Of a stretch of 64,000 bases of DNA, positions 1 to 9,987 are shown one piece after another; position 1 is the first letter of the stretch, and every line of letters starts with the position of its first letter. Origin of the DNA: Thermodesulfobacterium hydrogeniphilum. Its GTDB lineage: Bacteria; Desulfobacterota; Thermodesulfobacteria; Thermodesulfobacteriales; Thermodesulfobacteriaceae. The translations under genes and the position numbers were made by a program. The stretch is from positions 124,001 through 188,000 of the forward strand of contig NZ_JQKW01000006.1 in NCBI RefSeq assembly GCF_000746255.1. The letters run 5' to 3'. The notes under the pieces are model-generated. The model ran no database searches and was not told where the DNA came from. It was given only the letters and a program-made list of their open reading frames with translations.

Positions 1-845
1 TTCACTGGGATCTTGGGGGGTCTGGTTCTAATTTAAGAAGTCCTGCCTGTTGTATGGGTAAATCTCGTTGTGAATGGGCTTTATTTGATACACAGGAAAT
101 TGATTATGAATTAACTATGCATTTTCAGGATGAGCTTCATCGTCCAGCATTTCCTTATAAATTTAAATTTAAATTCTCAGGATGTCCTCTTGACTGTGTT
201 GCAGCTATAGCTCGTGCAGATTTGTCTTTTATTGGAACTTGGATTGATGAGATACAGATTGACCAGGAGGCAGTAAAAGCTTATGTAAATGGTGAATTAA
301 AACCAAATGCAGGTGCATTTTCTGACAGAGACTGGGGTCCATTTGATATTAAAAAAGAAGTAATTGATCTTTGTCCTACTAAATGTATGCATTGGGATGA
401 AAAAGAACAGAAACTTTATATAAATAATAAAGATTGTGTAAGATGTATGCATTGTATTGCGGTAATGCCCAAGGCATTGAAACCAGGAAAAGATAGAGGA
501 GTATCTATATTAATTGGAGCTAAATCAGTTATTTTAGAAGGTGCTCAATTATCTACTCTGCTTATTCCATTCATGAGATTGGAACCTCCTTATGATGATG
601 TAAAAGAACTTGTTTATAAGATTTGGGATTACTGGATGGAGGTTGGTAAGAACCGTGAACGTGTGGGAGAACTTATTCAGAGAATTGGTTTGAACAGATT
701 TATTGTAGATGTTATGGGAATGAAGCCTATACCACAACATGTGAGAATACCTCGTAACGATCCTTACATCTTCTGGAGAGAAGAAGAAGTTCCTGGTGGT
801 TGGAAGAGAGATATTAAAGAATTTAGAAAACGTCATCCTGCTTAG
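1..845 (+). CDS. dsrA: Dissimilatory sulfite reductase alpha subunit (partial, 5' end outside window)
   Basis: C-terminal two thirds of DsrA, the subunit that with DsrB reduces sulfite to sulfide in the cytoplasm. The frame is open from position 3, and the residues before the first ATG (HWDLGGSGSNLRSPACC) match the conserved siroheme region, so the ATG at 54 is not the start. CC...C and the later SGCPLDC supply the siroheme/[4Fe-4S] cysteine pattern. An inserted ferredoxin domain follows, with CPTKC and CVRCMHC. A 56-bp gap separates it from dsrB. The dsrABD order and the presence of dsrD point to the reductive type. Confidence 0.96.
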   Translation, partial: HWDLGGSGSNLRSPACCMGKSRCEWALFDTQEIDYELTMHFQDELHRPAFPYKFKFKFSGCPLDCVAAIARADLSFIGTWIDEIQIDQEAVKAYVNGELKPNAGAFSDRDWGPFDIKKEVIDLCPTKCMHWDEKEQKLYINNKDCVRCMHCIAVMPKALKPGKDRGVSILIGAKSVILEGAQLSTLLIPFMRLEPPYDDVKELVYKIWDYWMEVGKNRERVGELIQRIGLNRFIVDVMGMKPIPQHVRIPRNDPYIFWREEEVPGGWKRDIKEFRKRHPA

Positions 846-901
846 TAATTAGATTAAAAAAATAGAAATAAAAAATATGTAAAATAAAAGGAGGGAATAA
901 G

Positions 902-2176
902 ATGGCAGATGAAAAGGTTATTGAAAAATTGAAAGAACTTTGGACAAAGTATGAAGAAATAGATGGTAAATTTGATGAAGAAATGGATCCAGTATTTAAA
1001 GAACCTTATTATCCTGGGGTAGCAGAGAAATTATTTAATCCAGATAAACCAATGGAAAACAGAATTACAGATATAGGTCCACCTTATTTTAGACAGTTTT
1101 TACCGCCTATAATTAAGAAGAATTATGGAAAATGGGTTTCTCATGAAATTATTCAGCCTGGAGTTTTAAAGTATGAATCTGAAACCGGTGATGTAATTTA
1201 TGTGGTAAGATGTGGAACTCCACGTTTGGAAACTACAGATTATATTAGAGAGATTTGTGATATTGCTGATAAATACTGTGATGGTTATGTGCGTTGGACT
1301 ACTCGTAATAATATAGAATTTCATGTTGATTCTGAAGAGAAATTAAAAGCACTTATTGAGGATTTGAAGAATAGAAAACATCCTAATGGTTCTTACAAAT
1401 TTCCTATTGGTGGAACAGGTGCAAGTGTAAGTAATATTGTTCATACTCAGGGATGGATTCATTGTCATACTCCTGCTATTGATGCTTCTGGAGTGGTTAA
1501 GTCTATTATGGATGAACTTTTTGAATATTTTGGTTCCCATAAACTTCCTGCTAAAACAAGATTAGCTTTAGCTTGTTGTTTGAATATGTGTGGAGCTGTT
1601 CATTGTTCTGATATTGCTATTGTTGGTATTCACAGAAAACCCCCTATGGTAGAAGATGACAGGATTCAACATGTATGTGAAATACCTTTAGCTATAGCTG
1701 CATGTCCTTTAGGTGCTATTAAACCTGCTACTGTAGAAATTGATGGACAAAAGAAGAAAACCGTTAGAGTAAATGCTGAACGCTGTATGTTCTGTGGAAA
1801 CTGTTATACTATGTGTCCAGCTATGCCTATTGCTGATGGTGAAGGCGATGGTATTGCTATTGTGGTAGGAGGAAAGGTTACTAATAGAATTTCACCTCCT
1901 AAATTCTCCAGAGTTGTAATACCTTTTATTCCTAATGAACCTCCGCGTTGGCCTACCGCTGTAAAATGGATTAAGCACATTCTTGAAGTTTACTCTCAGC
2001 ATGCTAATAAGTATGAAAGAGTGGGAGATTGGATTGAAAGAATTGGTTGGGAGAAATTCTTTGAATTGACTGACATTCCATTTACTGAAAAGAGTATTGA
2101 TGATTACAGGCTTGCTTATACTACTTATAGAACTTCTACACACTTTAAGTTTACAAAACATATTGAAATTAAATAA
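902..2176 (+). CDS. dsrB: Dissimilatory sulfite reductase beta subunit
   Basis: Partner of DsrA in the alpha2beta2 sulfite reductase. The 424 residues are full length for the family. Cysteines at 188 and in the 225-235 segment ([12 protein letters not shown]) fit the siroheme/[4Fe-4S] region. The ferredoxin domain at about 260-310 has C268 and the run C295, C298, C301, C305. The start is supported by GGAGG eight bases upstream. Co-directional with dsrA and dsrD, almost certainly one transcript. Confidence 0.97.
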   Translation: MADEKVIEKLKELWTKYEEIDGKFDEEMDPVFKEPYYPGVAEKLFNPDKPMENRITDIGPPYFRQFLPPIIKKNYGKWVSHEIIQPGVLKYESETGDVIYVVRCGTPRLETTDYIREICDIADKYCDGYVRWTTRNNIEFHVDSEEKLKALIEDLKNRKHPNGSYKFPIGGTGASVSNIVHTQGWIHCHTPAIDASGVVKSIMDELFEYFGSHKLPAKTRLALACCLNMCGAVHCSDIAIVGIHRKPPMVEDDRIQHVCEIPLAIAACPLGAIKPATVEIDGQKKKTVRVNAERCMFCGNCYTMCPAMPIADGEGDGIAIVVGGKVTNRISPPKFSRVVIPFIPNEPPRWPTAVKWIKHILEVYSQHANKYERVGDWIERIGWEKFFELTDIPFTEKSIDDYRLAYTTYRTSTHFKFTKHIEIK

Positions 2177-2199
2177 AAATTAAAAAGGGGTGAGATAAG

Positions 2200-2457
2200 A
2201 TGGATAAAGCAGAATTAAAGCAAAAAATTTTGGAAGTAATGGAAGCTAAGATTAAAAAAGGTGGTAAAACTAAAATTTATTTAAAAGATTTACAAAGAGA
2301 GATTCCAGGTGCTAACCCTCGTGAAATTAAGAATGCTGCTAATGAACTGGTTAGAGAAGGGAAACTGGAATATTTTTCCACTGGTAGCACAGTAATGTTT
2401 GGACTTCCAGGTGTAGGTATGGGCTTGGAAGCTGGTGTAGAAAAACCTGAAGAATAA
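2200..2457 (+). CDS. dsrD: DsrD, activator of dissimilatory sulfite reductase
   Basis: Small winged-helix protein (85 aa) with an N-terminal helical region and the conserved TKIYLKDLQREIPGANPREI segment typical of DsrD. It is known from other sulfate reducers as an allosteric activator of DsrAB, and it is normally encoded directly after dsrB, as here (23-bp gap, AAGGGGTGA upstream). The glycine-rich, acidic tail after residue 68 looks disordered. Last gene before a strong terminator. Confidence 0.95.
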   Translation: MDKAELKQKILEVMEAKIKKGGKTKIYLKDLQREIPGANPREIKNAANELVREGKLEYFSTGSTVMFGLPGVGMGLEAGVEKPEE

Positions 2458-2480
2458 ATATTTTAATAAACTTTTTAAAA

Positions 2481-2516
2481 ATAAAGAGGGAGAGGATTCC
2501 AGCTCTCCCTCTTTAT
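2481..2516. terminator. Bidirectional rho-independent terminator
   Basis: Perfect 14-bp stem (2481-2494 with 2503-2516) around an 8-nt loop. An A-run precedes it and a T-run follows it, so it can end dsrABD on the plus strand and the convergent kinase operon on the minus strand. Confidence 0.9.
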
Positions 2517-2524
2517 TTTTTTGG

Positions 2525-3469
2525 TTAAAGAAATTCTTTAAAAGTTTTATATAATTTAGGATATAAATTATACATCAAATAAAATAGTTTTTTTTCTGCA
2601 ATAGGAATATATGTTTTAAACCAGTGTTTTCCCAAGATGCTTAACTTGCAATAAGCAGCTAAAGCCTGCATCAGTCTTACAATACTTAAAAAATAGAATT
2701 CTTTAAAAAAAGAATTTGCAGAATAATCGGTCATTTCTAAATAATATTCAATCCATAAGGATATTGTTTTTAAATCATTGAAAAATCTTACATAAGGATC
2801 ATGAAGTAAAGAAACCAAGTCATAAGATGGAGGTCCTATTCTTGCACCTTGAAAATCAATCAAATAAATTCTATTATTTTTTATCATTAAATTTTTACTT
2901 TGAAAATCTCTATGCATAACAACTTGATCTATAAACTTTGCTTCTTCTTTAGCCCAATAAAATATTTCTTTTATAAAACTATCAGGTAAGATGATTTTTT
3001 TATATTTTTTCATATACCAATCTAAAAAATATTTAATTTCTTTTTCCCATAAAAAATTAAAATCATAAACAGAATTATCTAAGGTTTTTTCAATAGGGAA
3101 CAAAGAAACAAGTTTTTGGAATTTTATTAAAATTTGAATGCTTTCTTTATAATATCTATGAGAAAAATCTTTAATATCAAAGAGTCTTATATTTCCTAAA
3201 TCTTCTACTAAAAGAATACCTTTTTCATGATCAAAAAATTCTATTTTAGGAACAGGAATGTTATTTTTATAAAAAAATTTTCCTAATTCATAATAACTAC
3301 AGGCTTCTTTTAAACCATATTTTCCTTCCTGTGGTAAAATAAGGATCAAGGAACTTTTTTTTAAATAAATTCTAAAAAATTTTCTATTTGATCCATCTCC
3401 AATTAATGGTTCTATTTTATTATGAGAAAGATTTATTTTTTTTAAAAACTCAGTTATAATTTTTATCAT
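2525..3469 (-). CDS. Sugar kinase of the aminoglycoside phosphotransferase family (AmgK-like)
   Basis: ATP-dependent small-molecule kinase. The APH-type motifs are visible: the catalytic HRDFQSKNLM and the metal-binding DFQGARIGPPSYDL. The family includes AmgK (anomeric MurNAc/GlcNAc kinase). I chose the ATG at 3469 because it overlaps the upstream stop codon as ATGA. An upstream TTG at 3481 is possible. It directly follows a nucleotidyltransferase, the same pairing as AmgK-MurU, so the two probably make an activated sugar together (phosphorylation, then NDP transfer). The sugar cannot be read from the sequence. Confidence 0.82.
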   Translation of the reverse strand: MIKIITEFLKKINLSHNKIEPLIGDGSNRKFFRIYLKKSSLILILPQEGKYGLKEACSYYELGKFFYKNNIPVPKIEFFDHEKGILLVEDLGNIRLFDIKDFSHRYYKESIQILIKFQKLVSLFPIEKTLDNSVYDFNFLWEKEIKYFLDWYMKKYKKIILPDSFIKEIFYWAKEEAKFIDQVVMHRDFQSKNLMIKNNRIYLIDFQGARIGPPSYDLVSLLHDPYVRFFNDLKTISLWIEYYLEMTDYSANSFFKEFYFLSIVRLMQALAAYCKLSILGKHWFKTYIPIAEKKLFYLMYNLYPKLYKTFKEFL

Positions 3470-4350
3470 ACTAAAATACAATTATTATAAATCCCTGTTT
3501 TTATATAAGCTCCTTTCCAGGAGACAGTTTTTGACAAAATTGTATTATCTTCTATAAAAGTTCCATTGTCTATAAAAACCCAATTTTTAAAGATTACATT
3601 ATTGCCAACTTTAGCATTTTTTATTACAATTGAATTAGCATAAGAAAAAGGGACAAAGGGAATATTTATTTTTTTTATCAAAATATCCTCATGACAAGCT
3701 AAATAATTTGAAATTGTTCCAATGTCTTTAAAATAATCATTGTTAGAGATAAAAGCAAAAATTTTTATTCCTGAATTCAATAAATCTTGATAAATTTCTA
3801 TAAGGTCAGTTTTATAAGAAAAATGAGAAATTATATCAGGATTAATAATTTGTATTCCTGCATAGTTAAAAAGAACCCCTTCTTTTAATCTAAATCCTGA
3901 AACAGTATTAGATTTGTGGTCTATCAAAACATTGTTATTTTCACCTTTATAAAGCACCATAGTAATAGGAAAAGCTGAAGAAAAATGATGATCAAACAGA
4001 GTTTTGAAATTTAAGTTAGTAAGGATGTCAGAATTTATGATCAAAGTAGGTTCTTTAAAAAAATTTTTAGCATTTAAGATTGCGCCACCAGTCCCTAAAA
4101 GTTTAGGTTCTTCAAAAATTTGAAGTTCAATTTCAGGATGTTTTTTCTGATAATTTTTTAAAAAATTGATAAGTTTATTTTTAAGATGAAAGGTATTTAT
4201 TCCAATTCTTTTTATTCCTGTATTTATTAACTGCTCAAGAATTATATTTATTATAGGCTTTCCTAAGATAGGGAAAAGAGGTTTAGGAATAATATTAGTA
4301 AAAGGATATAAACGTGTTCCTTTACCAGCAGCTAAAATAAAGGCTTGCAC
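3466..4350 (-). CDS. Sugar-1-phosphate nucleotidyltransferase (MurU-like)
   Basis: NTP:sugar-1-phosphate transferase with the N-terminal signature LAAGKGTRLYPFT and the lysine in IPKPLFPILGKP. Rossmann-like fold to about residue 220, then a short C-terminal stretch of hexapeptide-like repeats (NAKVGNNVIF...NGTFIEDNTIL) suggesting a left-handed beta-helix tail, which short MurU proteins lack. Start is GTG. Overlaps the kinase start by 4 nt, so translation is probably coupled. Substrate could be MurNAc-1-P, mannose-1-P or a heptose-1-P. Confidence 0.8.
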   Translation of the reverse strand: MQAFILAAGKGTRLYPFTNIIPKPLFPILGKPIINIILEQLINTGIKRIGINTFHLKNKLINFLKNYQKKHPEIELQIFEEPKLLGTGGAILNAKNFFKEPTLIINSDILTNLNFKTLFDHHFSSAFPITMVLYKGENNNVLIDHKSNTVSGFRLKEGVLFNYAGIQIINPDIISHFSYKTDLIEIYQDLLNSGIKIFAFISNNDYFKDIGTISNYLACHEDILIKKINIPFVPFSYANSIVIKNAKVGNNVIFKNWVFIDNGTFIEDNTILSKTVSWKGAYIKTGIYNNCILV

Positions 4351-4359
4351 AATATAAAA

Positions 4360-4596
4360 TTAAGCTTTTTTGGAAACTGCCTCTTCAGAAGAAGTATTGG
4401 TAGTAGCAGAGGGACTATTTTTTTCTTCCAATTTTTCTAAATCTTCTTTGACATCAGCAGCTTTTAAAGATTCTTTAAAAGCCCTAATTCCTTTGCCAAG
4501 TCCAGCTCCTACTTCCGGTAATCTTTTAGCACCAAAAAGGAGTAGTGCTAAAAATAAAATAATAAATAACTCTTGTCCACCTAAATTGGGGAACAT
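4360..4596 (-). CDS. tatA: Sec-independent translocase protein TatA/TatE
   Basis: Pore-forming subunit of the twin-arginine translocase in the inner membrane. Residues 1-20 form a single membrane helix (ELFIILFLALLLFG), followed by the conserved FGAKRLPE and an amphipathic helix (GLGKGIRAFKESL), then an acidic, Ser/Thr-rich tail. 78 aa is normal. It lies 3 bp after tatC. No separate tatB is visible, as in minimal TatAC systems, although one could be elsewhere. Confidence 0.93.
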   Translation of the reverse strand: MFPNLGGQELFIILFLALLLFGAKRLPEVGAGLGKGIRAFKESLKAADVKEDLEKLEEKNSPSATTNTSSEEAVSKKA

Positions 4597-4598
4597 AA

Positions 4599-5348
4599 TT
4601 AACCTCCTTTTTTTAAAGAAGTCATCTTAATTAAAATTATACCTGTTTCATAAAGTAGTGTCAAGGGGATAGCTAAAAGAATTTGATTTAAAGGATCAGC
4701 TCCACCTGTAACAATAGCTGCAATTAAAAAAGCCAAAATAATAGCATAAGGTCTAAATCTTTTTAATTCTTCAACTGAAACTATTTCTAATTTGGAAAGA
4801 AGTAAAAGAAAAGAAGGTATTTGAAAAATAACTCCAAATATAATAAAAAACTTCAGAGTAAAATTAATATAATCTTTTAAAAAAGGTTTAAACACTAAAA
4901 ACTTTTCTCCAAAAGAATAGAGAAATTTTAAAATAGAAGGAAGGAAAATAAAATAAGCTATTATATCACCTGTTAAAAAAGCAAAGCATGTTAAAAAAAC
5001 AGCACTTTTGACCCATCTTTTTTCATGAGGATATAAACCTGGAGCTATAAAAGACCATAATTGATAAAAAATATAAGGACTTCCTAAAATAAAACCTCCG
5101 ATTAAAGAAAGTTTTATATAAATAGAAAACACTTCAGGGAAGGTTTTAAAAAAAACTTTAGATTGAGAAGGAATAGCTTTATATAAAGGAAAAATCAAAA
5201 TATTTATGATCTTCTCAGCTAAAATATAAGCTATAATAGAACCTATTATCCATCCTATAAAAGCTTTAATTAGACAACTTCTTAGTTCAATTAAATGTTC
5301 TACTAAACCTTGCTTTTTATCTTCAGAAAAGGCTTCTAATTCAGGCAT
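4599..5348 (-). CDS. tatC: Sec-independent translocase protein TatC
   Basis: Twin-arginine signal-peptide receptor. The 249-aa protein starts with the family signature HLIELRSCLIKA and contains six hydrophobic segments. SPYIFYQLWSFIAPGLYPHEK is the conserved cytoplasmic loop region. It overlaps the transketolase stop by 8 bp and is followed at once by tatA. Tat export fits a sulfate reducer, which sends folded cofactor enzymes to the periplasm. Confidence 0.95.
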   Translation of the reverse strand: MPELEAFSEDKKQGLVEHLIELRSCLIKAFIGWIIGSIIAYILAEKIINILIFPLYKAIPSQSKVFFKTFPEVFSIYIKLSLIGGFILGSPYIFYQLWSFIAPGLYPHEKRWVKSAVFLTCFAFLTGDIIAYFIFLPSILKFLYSFGEKFLVFKPFLKDYINFTLKFFIIFGVIFQIPSFLLLLSKLEIVSVEELKRFRPYAIILAFLIAAIVTGGADPLNQILLAIPLTLLYETGIILIKMTSLKKGG

Positions 5349-7287
5349 TAATTAACTTTTCCATAGTATTGGCAATGTTTTCTGGATCTAAACCAGATAT
5401 TTTAAATAATTCATGAGGTTTACCAGAAGATAAAGGTCCTTTATGTCCCAAGAATTTTAAATTAACAGATTTGTTATTTAAAGCTAAGAAAGAAGCAATT
5501 TTACTTCCTAATCCAGTTTCAATTAAATGATCCTCAACTACTAAAATATTTTTCAATTCTGAAGATCTTAGTATATCTTTTTCAGGTAATGGTCTAATGG
5601 AGGCGATATTTAATAAACTTACATCTAATCCTTTATCTTTAAGAATTTTCCAGGCAGATAAAGCATAATAGGTCATAGTTCCATAAGTAATGATTACACC
5701 TTTTGATCCATATCTTATCCAATCTGCTTTACCAGCTTCAAATTTATAATTTTTGTCAAAATAAGGAGTTCCATCTTCTTTTGTAATTATAGGAATTTTA
5801 GATCTTCCCATTCCTACAAAAATATTTCCTGGTCTGTTTGCTATGAATCTGATAATATGATCAGTTTGATTAGGATCAGCAGGTATATATATTTCAAAAT
5901 CTGTTAGATTAAAAAGTAATCCTAAATAATCTATGCACTGATGGGTGGGACCATCTTCTCCGACATCAGCTCCTAAGTGAGTTGAAACTATTTTTAAAGC
6001 AGATTTATTAAGGGAATTTATTCTTAATTGATTATATACTTCATCTACTGCAAAAACTCCAAAAGTAGAAAAGAATACCAAGAAACCTTCCTTAGATAAA
6101 GCACCTGCTACAGAGGCAGTATGATGTTCTTGAATACCTGATTCAAAAAAGGCATGAGGTGAATGTTTTTTTAAACCAGTCATTTTAACAGAACCCTCTA
6201 AATCGCAGGTAAGACCAAGAATTTTAGGAGATTGATTGGGTAAATTATTTTTTTCTGACAATTTTAATAATGCTTTTCCATAAGCGCTTCTACAATCTGT
6301 CTTAGTTTCAGGAGAGTAAATAGTAGGTTCAGGTATTTCTATTTTTACAGGAAGAGGATCATGAGATTGATGTGGAAAAGATATATTCCAATTTTTTCTC
6401 TTTGCTTTTAAAATATCAAGTTCAGAGGGATCAAATCCCAGTTCTTCTAAAGCTTTTTTAGCTAAATCTTCTGGTAAAGCCATTCCATGCCATTTCGGAT
6501 CATTTTCCATAAAAGATATGCCTTTTCCCATAATAGTATGGGCTAAAATAGCAGTAGGTTTAGAAGGATCTTCAACCTTACTTTTTAAAGCTTTTCTTAG
6601 AGCTTTAAAAATTTCAGAATAGTTATGTCCATCTATTTCTATAACATTCCATGATGTGGCAAGGATCTCATCTTTTAATTTTTGAGGCATTACTTTATAA
6701 GTATCACCACCTATCTGGAGTTTGTTATAATCTATTAGAGTAACTAAATTATTTAATCCAAATTTAACTGCCCAACGTCTTGCTTCTATTACTTGACCTT
6801 TTTGTTGTTCACCATCTCCCATTAAACAAAAAACATAGTTGTTAAGATTTTTTAATTTTAAGGCTTTGGCCATTCCACAAGCTGCGGATAATCCCTGTCC
6901 TAAATTACCAGTATTCCATTCAATTCCAGGAACAGCCTGTTCTACATGCCCTGCAAATGCAGAACCTGCTCTTCTAAATTCCATTAAAAAAGGTTCTTCA
7001 GAAAAAAAACCATATTCACAAAGCACACTATAAACTCCAGGACTTATATGACCATGGCTAATAACTACTCTATCTCTATCTGGTTTACGGGGATTTTGAG
7101 GATCAACCTTGGCTAAAGCATAAACTACTAAAAGTAAACTTAAAGAAGATAAAGAGCCTCCAGGATGCCCTGATCCTGCCAAAGTAGTAGCAAGTATTAT
7201 CCTTCTGGCACACCTTTTAAAAGCCTCTTCAAAAGCTTTTATTTCTTCAGGTAAAAGCTCCTCTTTTTCTAAATTCAATTTAAGCAT
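5341..7287 (-). CDS. tkt: Transketolase (full-length, split-type sequence character)
   Basis: Thiamine-diphosphate enzyme of the pentose phosphate pathway moving two-carbon units between sugars. Visible motifs are GSGHPGGSLSS, HGHISPGVY, the ThDP motif from GDGEQQKGQ to the Asn in IDYNK, and VGEDGPTHQ in the pyrimidine domain. The 648 aa are near normal for one-chain transketolase, but the ThDP motif resembles the two-gene (split) enzymes more than E. coli TktA. GAGGTGA lies just upstream of the ATG. First gene of the tkt-tatC-tatA operon. Confidence 0.92.
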   Translation of the reverse strand: MLKLNLEKEELLPEEIKAFEEAFKRCARRIILATTLAGSGHPGGSLSSLSLLLVVYALAKVDPQNPRKPDRDRVVISHGHISPGVYSVLCEYGFFSEEPFLMEFRRAGSAFAGHVEQAVPGIEWNTGNLGQGLSAACGMAKALKLKNLNNYVFCLMGDGEQQKGQVIEARRWAVKFGLNNLVTLIDYNKLQIGGDTYKVMPQKLKDEILATSWNVIEIDGHNYSEIFKALRKALKSKVEDPSKPTAILAHTIMGKGISFMENDPKWHGMALPEDLAKKALEELGFDPSELDILKAKRKNWNISFPHQSHDPLPVKIEIPEPTIYSPETKTDCRSAYGKALLKLSEKNNLPNQSPKILGLTCDLEGSVKMTGLKKHSPHAFFESGIQEHHTASVAGALSKEGFLVFFSTFGVFAVDEVYNQLRINSLNKSALKIVSTHLGADVGEDGPTHQCIDYLGLLFNLTDFEIYIPADPNQTDHIIRFIANRPGNIFVGMGRSKIPIITKEDGTPYFDKNYKFEAGKADWIRYGSKGVIITYGTMTYYALSAWKILKDKGLDVSLLNIASIRPLPEKDILRSSELKNILVVEDHLIETGLGSKIASFLALNNKSVNLKFLGHKGPLSSGKPHELFKISGLDPENIANTMEKLINA

Positions 7288-7383
7288 CTCTTCACCTCAT
7301 CTATATTTTTTCCTTAGGAAATTTTACATAGACATTTATAACTTGATAAATAGAAAAATCAAGAGGATATTTTTGAAAAAATT

Positions 7384-7881
7384 TTAAGTAGATTTTTTCT
7401 CTCTTTTCATAGCAATAGTTCCAGTTCTTACAATTTCTTTAATTCCCATAGGTTTTAAAAGCTCTATTACTGCTTCTAATTTATTTTTATCTCCGGTTAC
7501 TTCAACTACATAAGATCTTGGACTAACATCTACAATTTTACATCTAAAAATTTCACAAATTCTAAAAATTTCTTCTCTATTCTCTTTTTCAGCTCTAACT
7601 TTTATTAAAGCCATTTCTCTTTCTACATATTCTCCTTCTTCAGTAACATTAACTACTTTATAAACATCTACAAGTCTTCTGAGCTGTTTAATGATTTGTT
7701 CTATTATTTGATCATCACCATGGGTTACTAAAGTTAAATGAGATAAGGTAGGATCTAAGGTTTCTGCTACACATAAACTATCTATATTAAAACCTCGTCC
7801 ACTAAAAAGTCCTGCGATACGTGCTAAAGCACCTGGAGTATTTTCTACTAACACAGAAAGAGTATGCCTTTTTTCAGACAT
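7384..7881 (-). CDS. ilvN: Acetolactate synthase small (regulatory) subunit
   Basis: Regulatory subunit for valine/leucine/isoleucine synthesis. An N-terminal ACT domain (VLVENTPGALARIAGLFSGRGFNIDSL, residues 8 to about 80) senses branched-chain amino acids, and a C-terminal ALS_ss domain follows. 165 aa is typical (also named ilvH). It lies 12 bp after ilvB in the same operon. Confidence 0.96.
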   Translation of the reverse strand: MSEKRHTLSVLVENTPGALARIAGLFSGRGFNIDSLCVAETLDPTLSHLTLVTHGDDQIIEQIIKQLRRLVDVYKVVNVTEEGEYVEREMALIKVRAEKENREEIFRICEIFRCKIVDVSPRSYVVEVTGDKNKLEAVIELLKPMGIKEIVRTGTIAMKREKKST

Positions 7882-7893
7882 TACTTATCCTCC

Positions 7894-9585
7894 TTATACT
7901 AAAATCATTTCTGTAGTAGCTTTTCCTGCAGGCACCATAGGAAATACGCCTTCTTCAGGAGCTATATGAACATCTAAAATAACTAAGGTATTCATAGATA
8001 ATATTTTTTTTAATGTTGGTTCTACTTCTTCTGGTCTGGTAATTCTTATTCCTACTGCTCCATAGGCTTCTGCTAATTTTACAAAATCAGGTAATACATT
8101 AAATTTAACCGCAGAATATCTTTTACCATAAAATAATTCTTGCCATTGACGAACCATGCCTAAATATCCATTATTCAAAATGATAATTTTTATAGGGAGT
8201 TTTTGCTCCATAGCAGTAGCAAGTTCCTGTATATTCATCTGGATGGAACCATCTCCTGCAATATCTATAACTAATTTTTCAGGATTACCCATTTGAGCGC
8301 CTATAGAAGCAGGGAACCCAAAGCCCATTGTTCCTAAACCACCTGAGGTTATAAGAGTTCTGGGATATTTAAATTTGTAAAAAAGCGCTGTCCACATCTG
8401 ATTTTGTCCTACTTCTGTAGCAACAATAGCCTCGCCTTTGGTTAATTCATAGAGTTTTTCTATTACAAATTGGGGTTTTATATAATTAGGATCTTCTTTA
8501 TAAGAAAGAGGATATCTCTTTTTCCATATATCAATTTGTTCCCACCAATCTTTAAATCTTTCTTTCCAATATTTTTTAGGTCTTCCTACTAATTTAGTTA
8601 CTTCAAGGAGTCTTGTAAGGGCTCTTTTACAATCTGCTACAATAGGTACATCAACTTTTACATTTTTTTGAATAGAAGTGGGATCTATATCAATATGGAT
8701 AATTTTTGCTCCTGGAGCAAAGGCATCAACTTTTCCTGTCACTCTATCATCAAATCTTGCTCCTACTGCTAATAAAACATCACAATTAGCTACAGCCATA
8801 TTAGCATAATAGGTTCCATGCATACCAAGCATTCCCAAGGCTTGATAATGCTCTCCTGGGAATGCTCCTAAACCCATTAAAGTCATTACTACAGGTAAAT
8901 TAAGTTTTTCTGCTAATTTAACAGCTTCTTCTGAAGCATTAGAAGCTATAACACCTCCTCCTAACATTAATACAGGTCTTTCAGCTTGTTCTAACAATGT
9001 ATAAGCTTTTTCTATTTGTTTTATATGGGGTTCATATACAGGATTGTAGCTTCTTAACTTTATCTCTTCAGGATAATTAAATTCTCCTTTAGCTTGTTGA
9101 ATATCCTTAGGAAGGTCTACCAAAACAGGACCAGGTCTTCCTGTTTTGGCAATATAAAAAGCCGCTTTTAATATTTTTGGAAGATCTTCAATTTTTTTTA
9201 CTAAAAAATTATGTTTGGTAATAGGTCTGGTTATTCCTGTGATATCAACCTCTTGGAAAGCATCGTTTCCTATCAATTTAGTGGGAACTTGACCTGTTAA
9301 AACTACTATAGGAATAGAGTCCATATAAGCTGTAGCAATCCCTGTTACTGTATTAGTAGCTCCTGGTCCAGAAGTAACCAAAGCTACACCAACTTTTCCT
9401 GTAGATCTGGCATATCCATCAGCTGCATGAGCAGCTCCTTGTTCATGTCTAACCAAAACATGTTTAATTTCTGGGGTTTTATATAATTCATCATAAATAT
9501 CTATAACAGCTCCTCCAGGATAACCAAAAATAACTTCAACTCCTTCTTTCTTTAGAGCTTCTACTATCATTTTAGCACCTGTCAT
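7894..9585 (-). CDS. ilvB: Acetolactate synthase large (catalytic) subunit
   Basis: ThDP/FAD enzyme condensing two pyruvates (or pyruvate with 2-oxobutyrate), the first committed step of branched-chain amino acid synthesis. Evidence: the N-terminal [15 protein letters not shown] with the catalytic Glu in [15 protein letters not shown], and the ThDP motif [12 protein letters not shown]...LNN. The ATG at 9585 is preferred over an upstream TTG at 9597 because GGGTGAG lies just before it. Forms an operon with ilvN. Confidence 0.95.
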   Translation of the reverse strand: MTGAKMIVEALKKEGVEVIFGYPGGAVIDIYDELYKTPEIKHVLVRHEQGAAHAADGYARSTGKVGVALVTSGPGATNTVTGIATAYMDSIPIVVLTGQVPTKLIGNDAFQEVDITGITRPITKHNFLVKKIEDLPKILKAAFYIAKTGRPGPVLVDLPKDIQQAKGEFNYPEEIKLRSYNPVYEPHIKQIEKAYTLLEQAERPVLMLGGGVIASNASEEAVKLAEKLNLPVVMTLMGLGAFPGEHYQALGMLGMHGTYYANMAVANCDVLLAVGARFDDRVTGKVDAFAPGAKIIHIDIDPTSIQKNVKVDVPIVADCKRALTRLLEVTKLVGRPKKYWKERFKDWWEQIDIWKKRYPLSYKEDPNYIKPQFVIEKLYELTKGEAIVATEVGQNQMWTALFYKFKYPRTLITSGGLGTMGFGFPASIGAQMGNPEKLVIDIAGDGSIQMNIQELATAMEQKLPIKIIILNNGYLGMVRQWQELFYGKRYSAVKFNVLPDFVKLAEAYGAVGIRITRPEEVEPTLKKILSMNTLVILDVHIAPEEGVFPMVPAGKATTEMILV

Positions 9586-9665
9586 TATCTCACCCAAAGC
9601 TAAATCCCCCTCTTTATAAGATTTTAGGTGTACTTTAAAAAGTTTTAAAAGCTATTTGCTTTTAA

Positions 9666-9890
9666 TTAATCTATTTCAACTCCTTCATAATTTTTAATAA
9701 GCTGATATATTTTTTCTTTTATGTGCAATTTTTCTTTTTTAAGCTGTTTAACTTTAACTTCTTCTTCCTGAGTTAGATATAATTTTTTACTTAATTCATC
9801 AACTTCTTTTTCAAGAGCTTGGTGCTTTTCAAATAAATCTTTTATATCAGAATACTTTTCAGCAAACTTTTTAACAAACTCTTTATCCAT
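9666..9890 (-). CDS. DUF465 (YdcH-like) small coiled-coil protein
   Basis: 74-aa highly charged helical hairpin with heptad patterning (FEKHQALEKEVDELSKKLYLTQEEEVKVKQLKKEKL) that matches the DUF465 layout. Function unknown in the family. GGGGGT lies at ribosome-binding distance. It sits alone between ilvB and the slipin gene. Confidence 0.75.
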   Translation of the reverse strand: MDKEFVKKFAEKYSDIKDLFEKHQALEKEVDELSKKLYLTQEEEVKVKQLKKEKLHIKEKIYQLIKNYEGVEID

Positions 9891-9987
9891 AATTTAAACC
9901 CCCTATAATTTTTTTATAATACAAATTTATTTAACAATTTAATACTATATGTGAAAATTTTCTTAATAAAAATCAGATATTTAAAAG

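Noticed and set aside
4370-4630. 86-aa plus-strand ORF antisense to tatA/tatC
   Set aside because: It is the reverse-strand shadow of the well-supported tatA; no ribosome site or family match.
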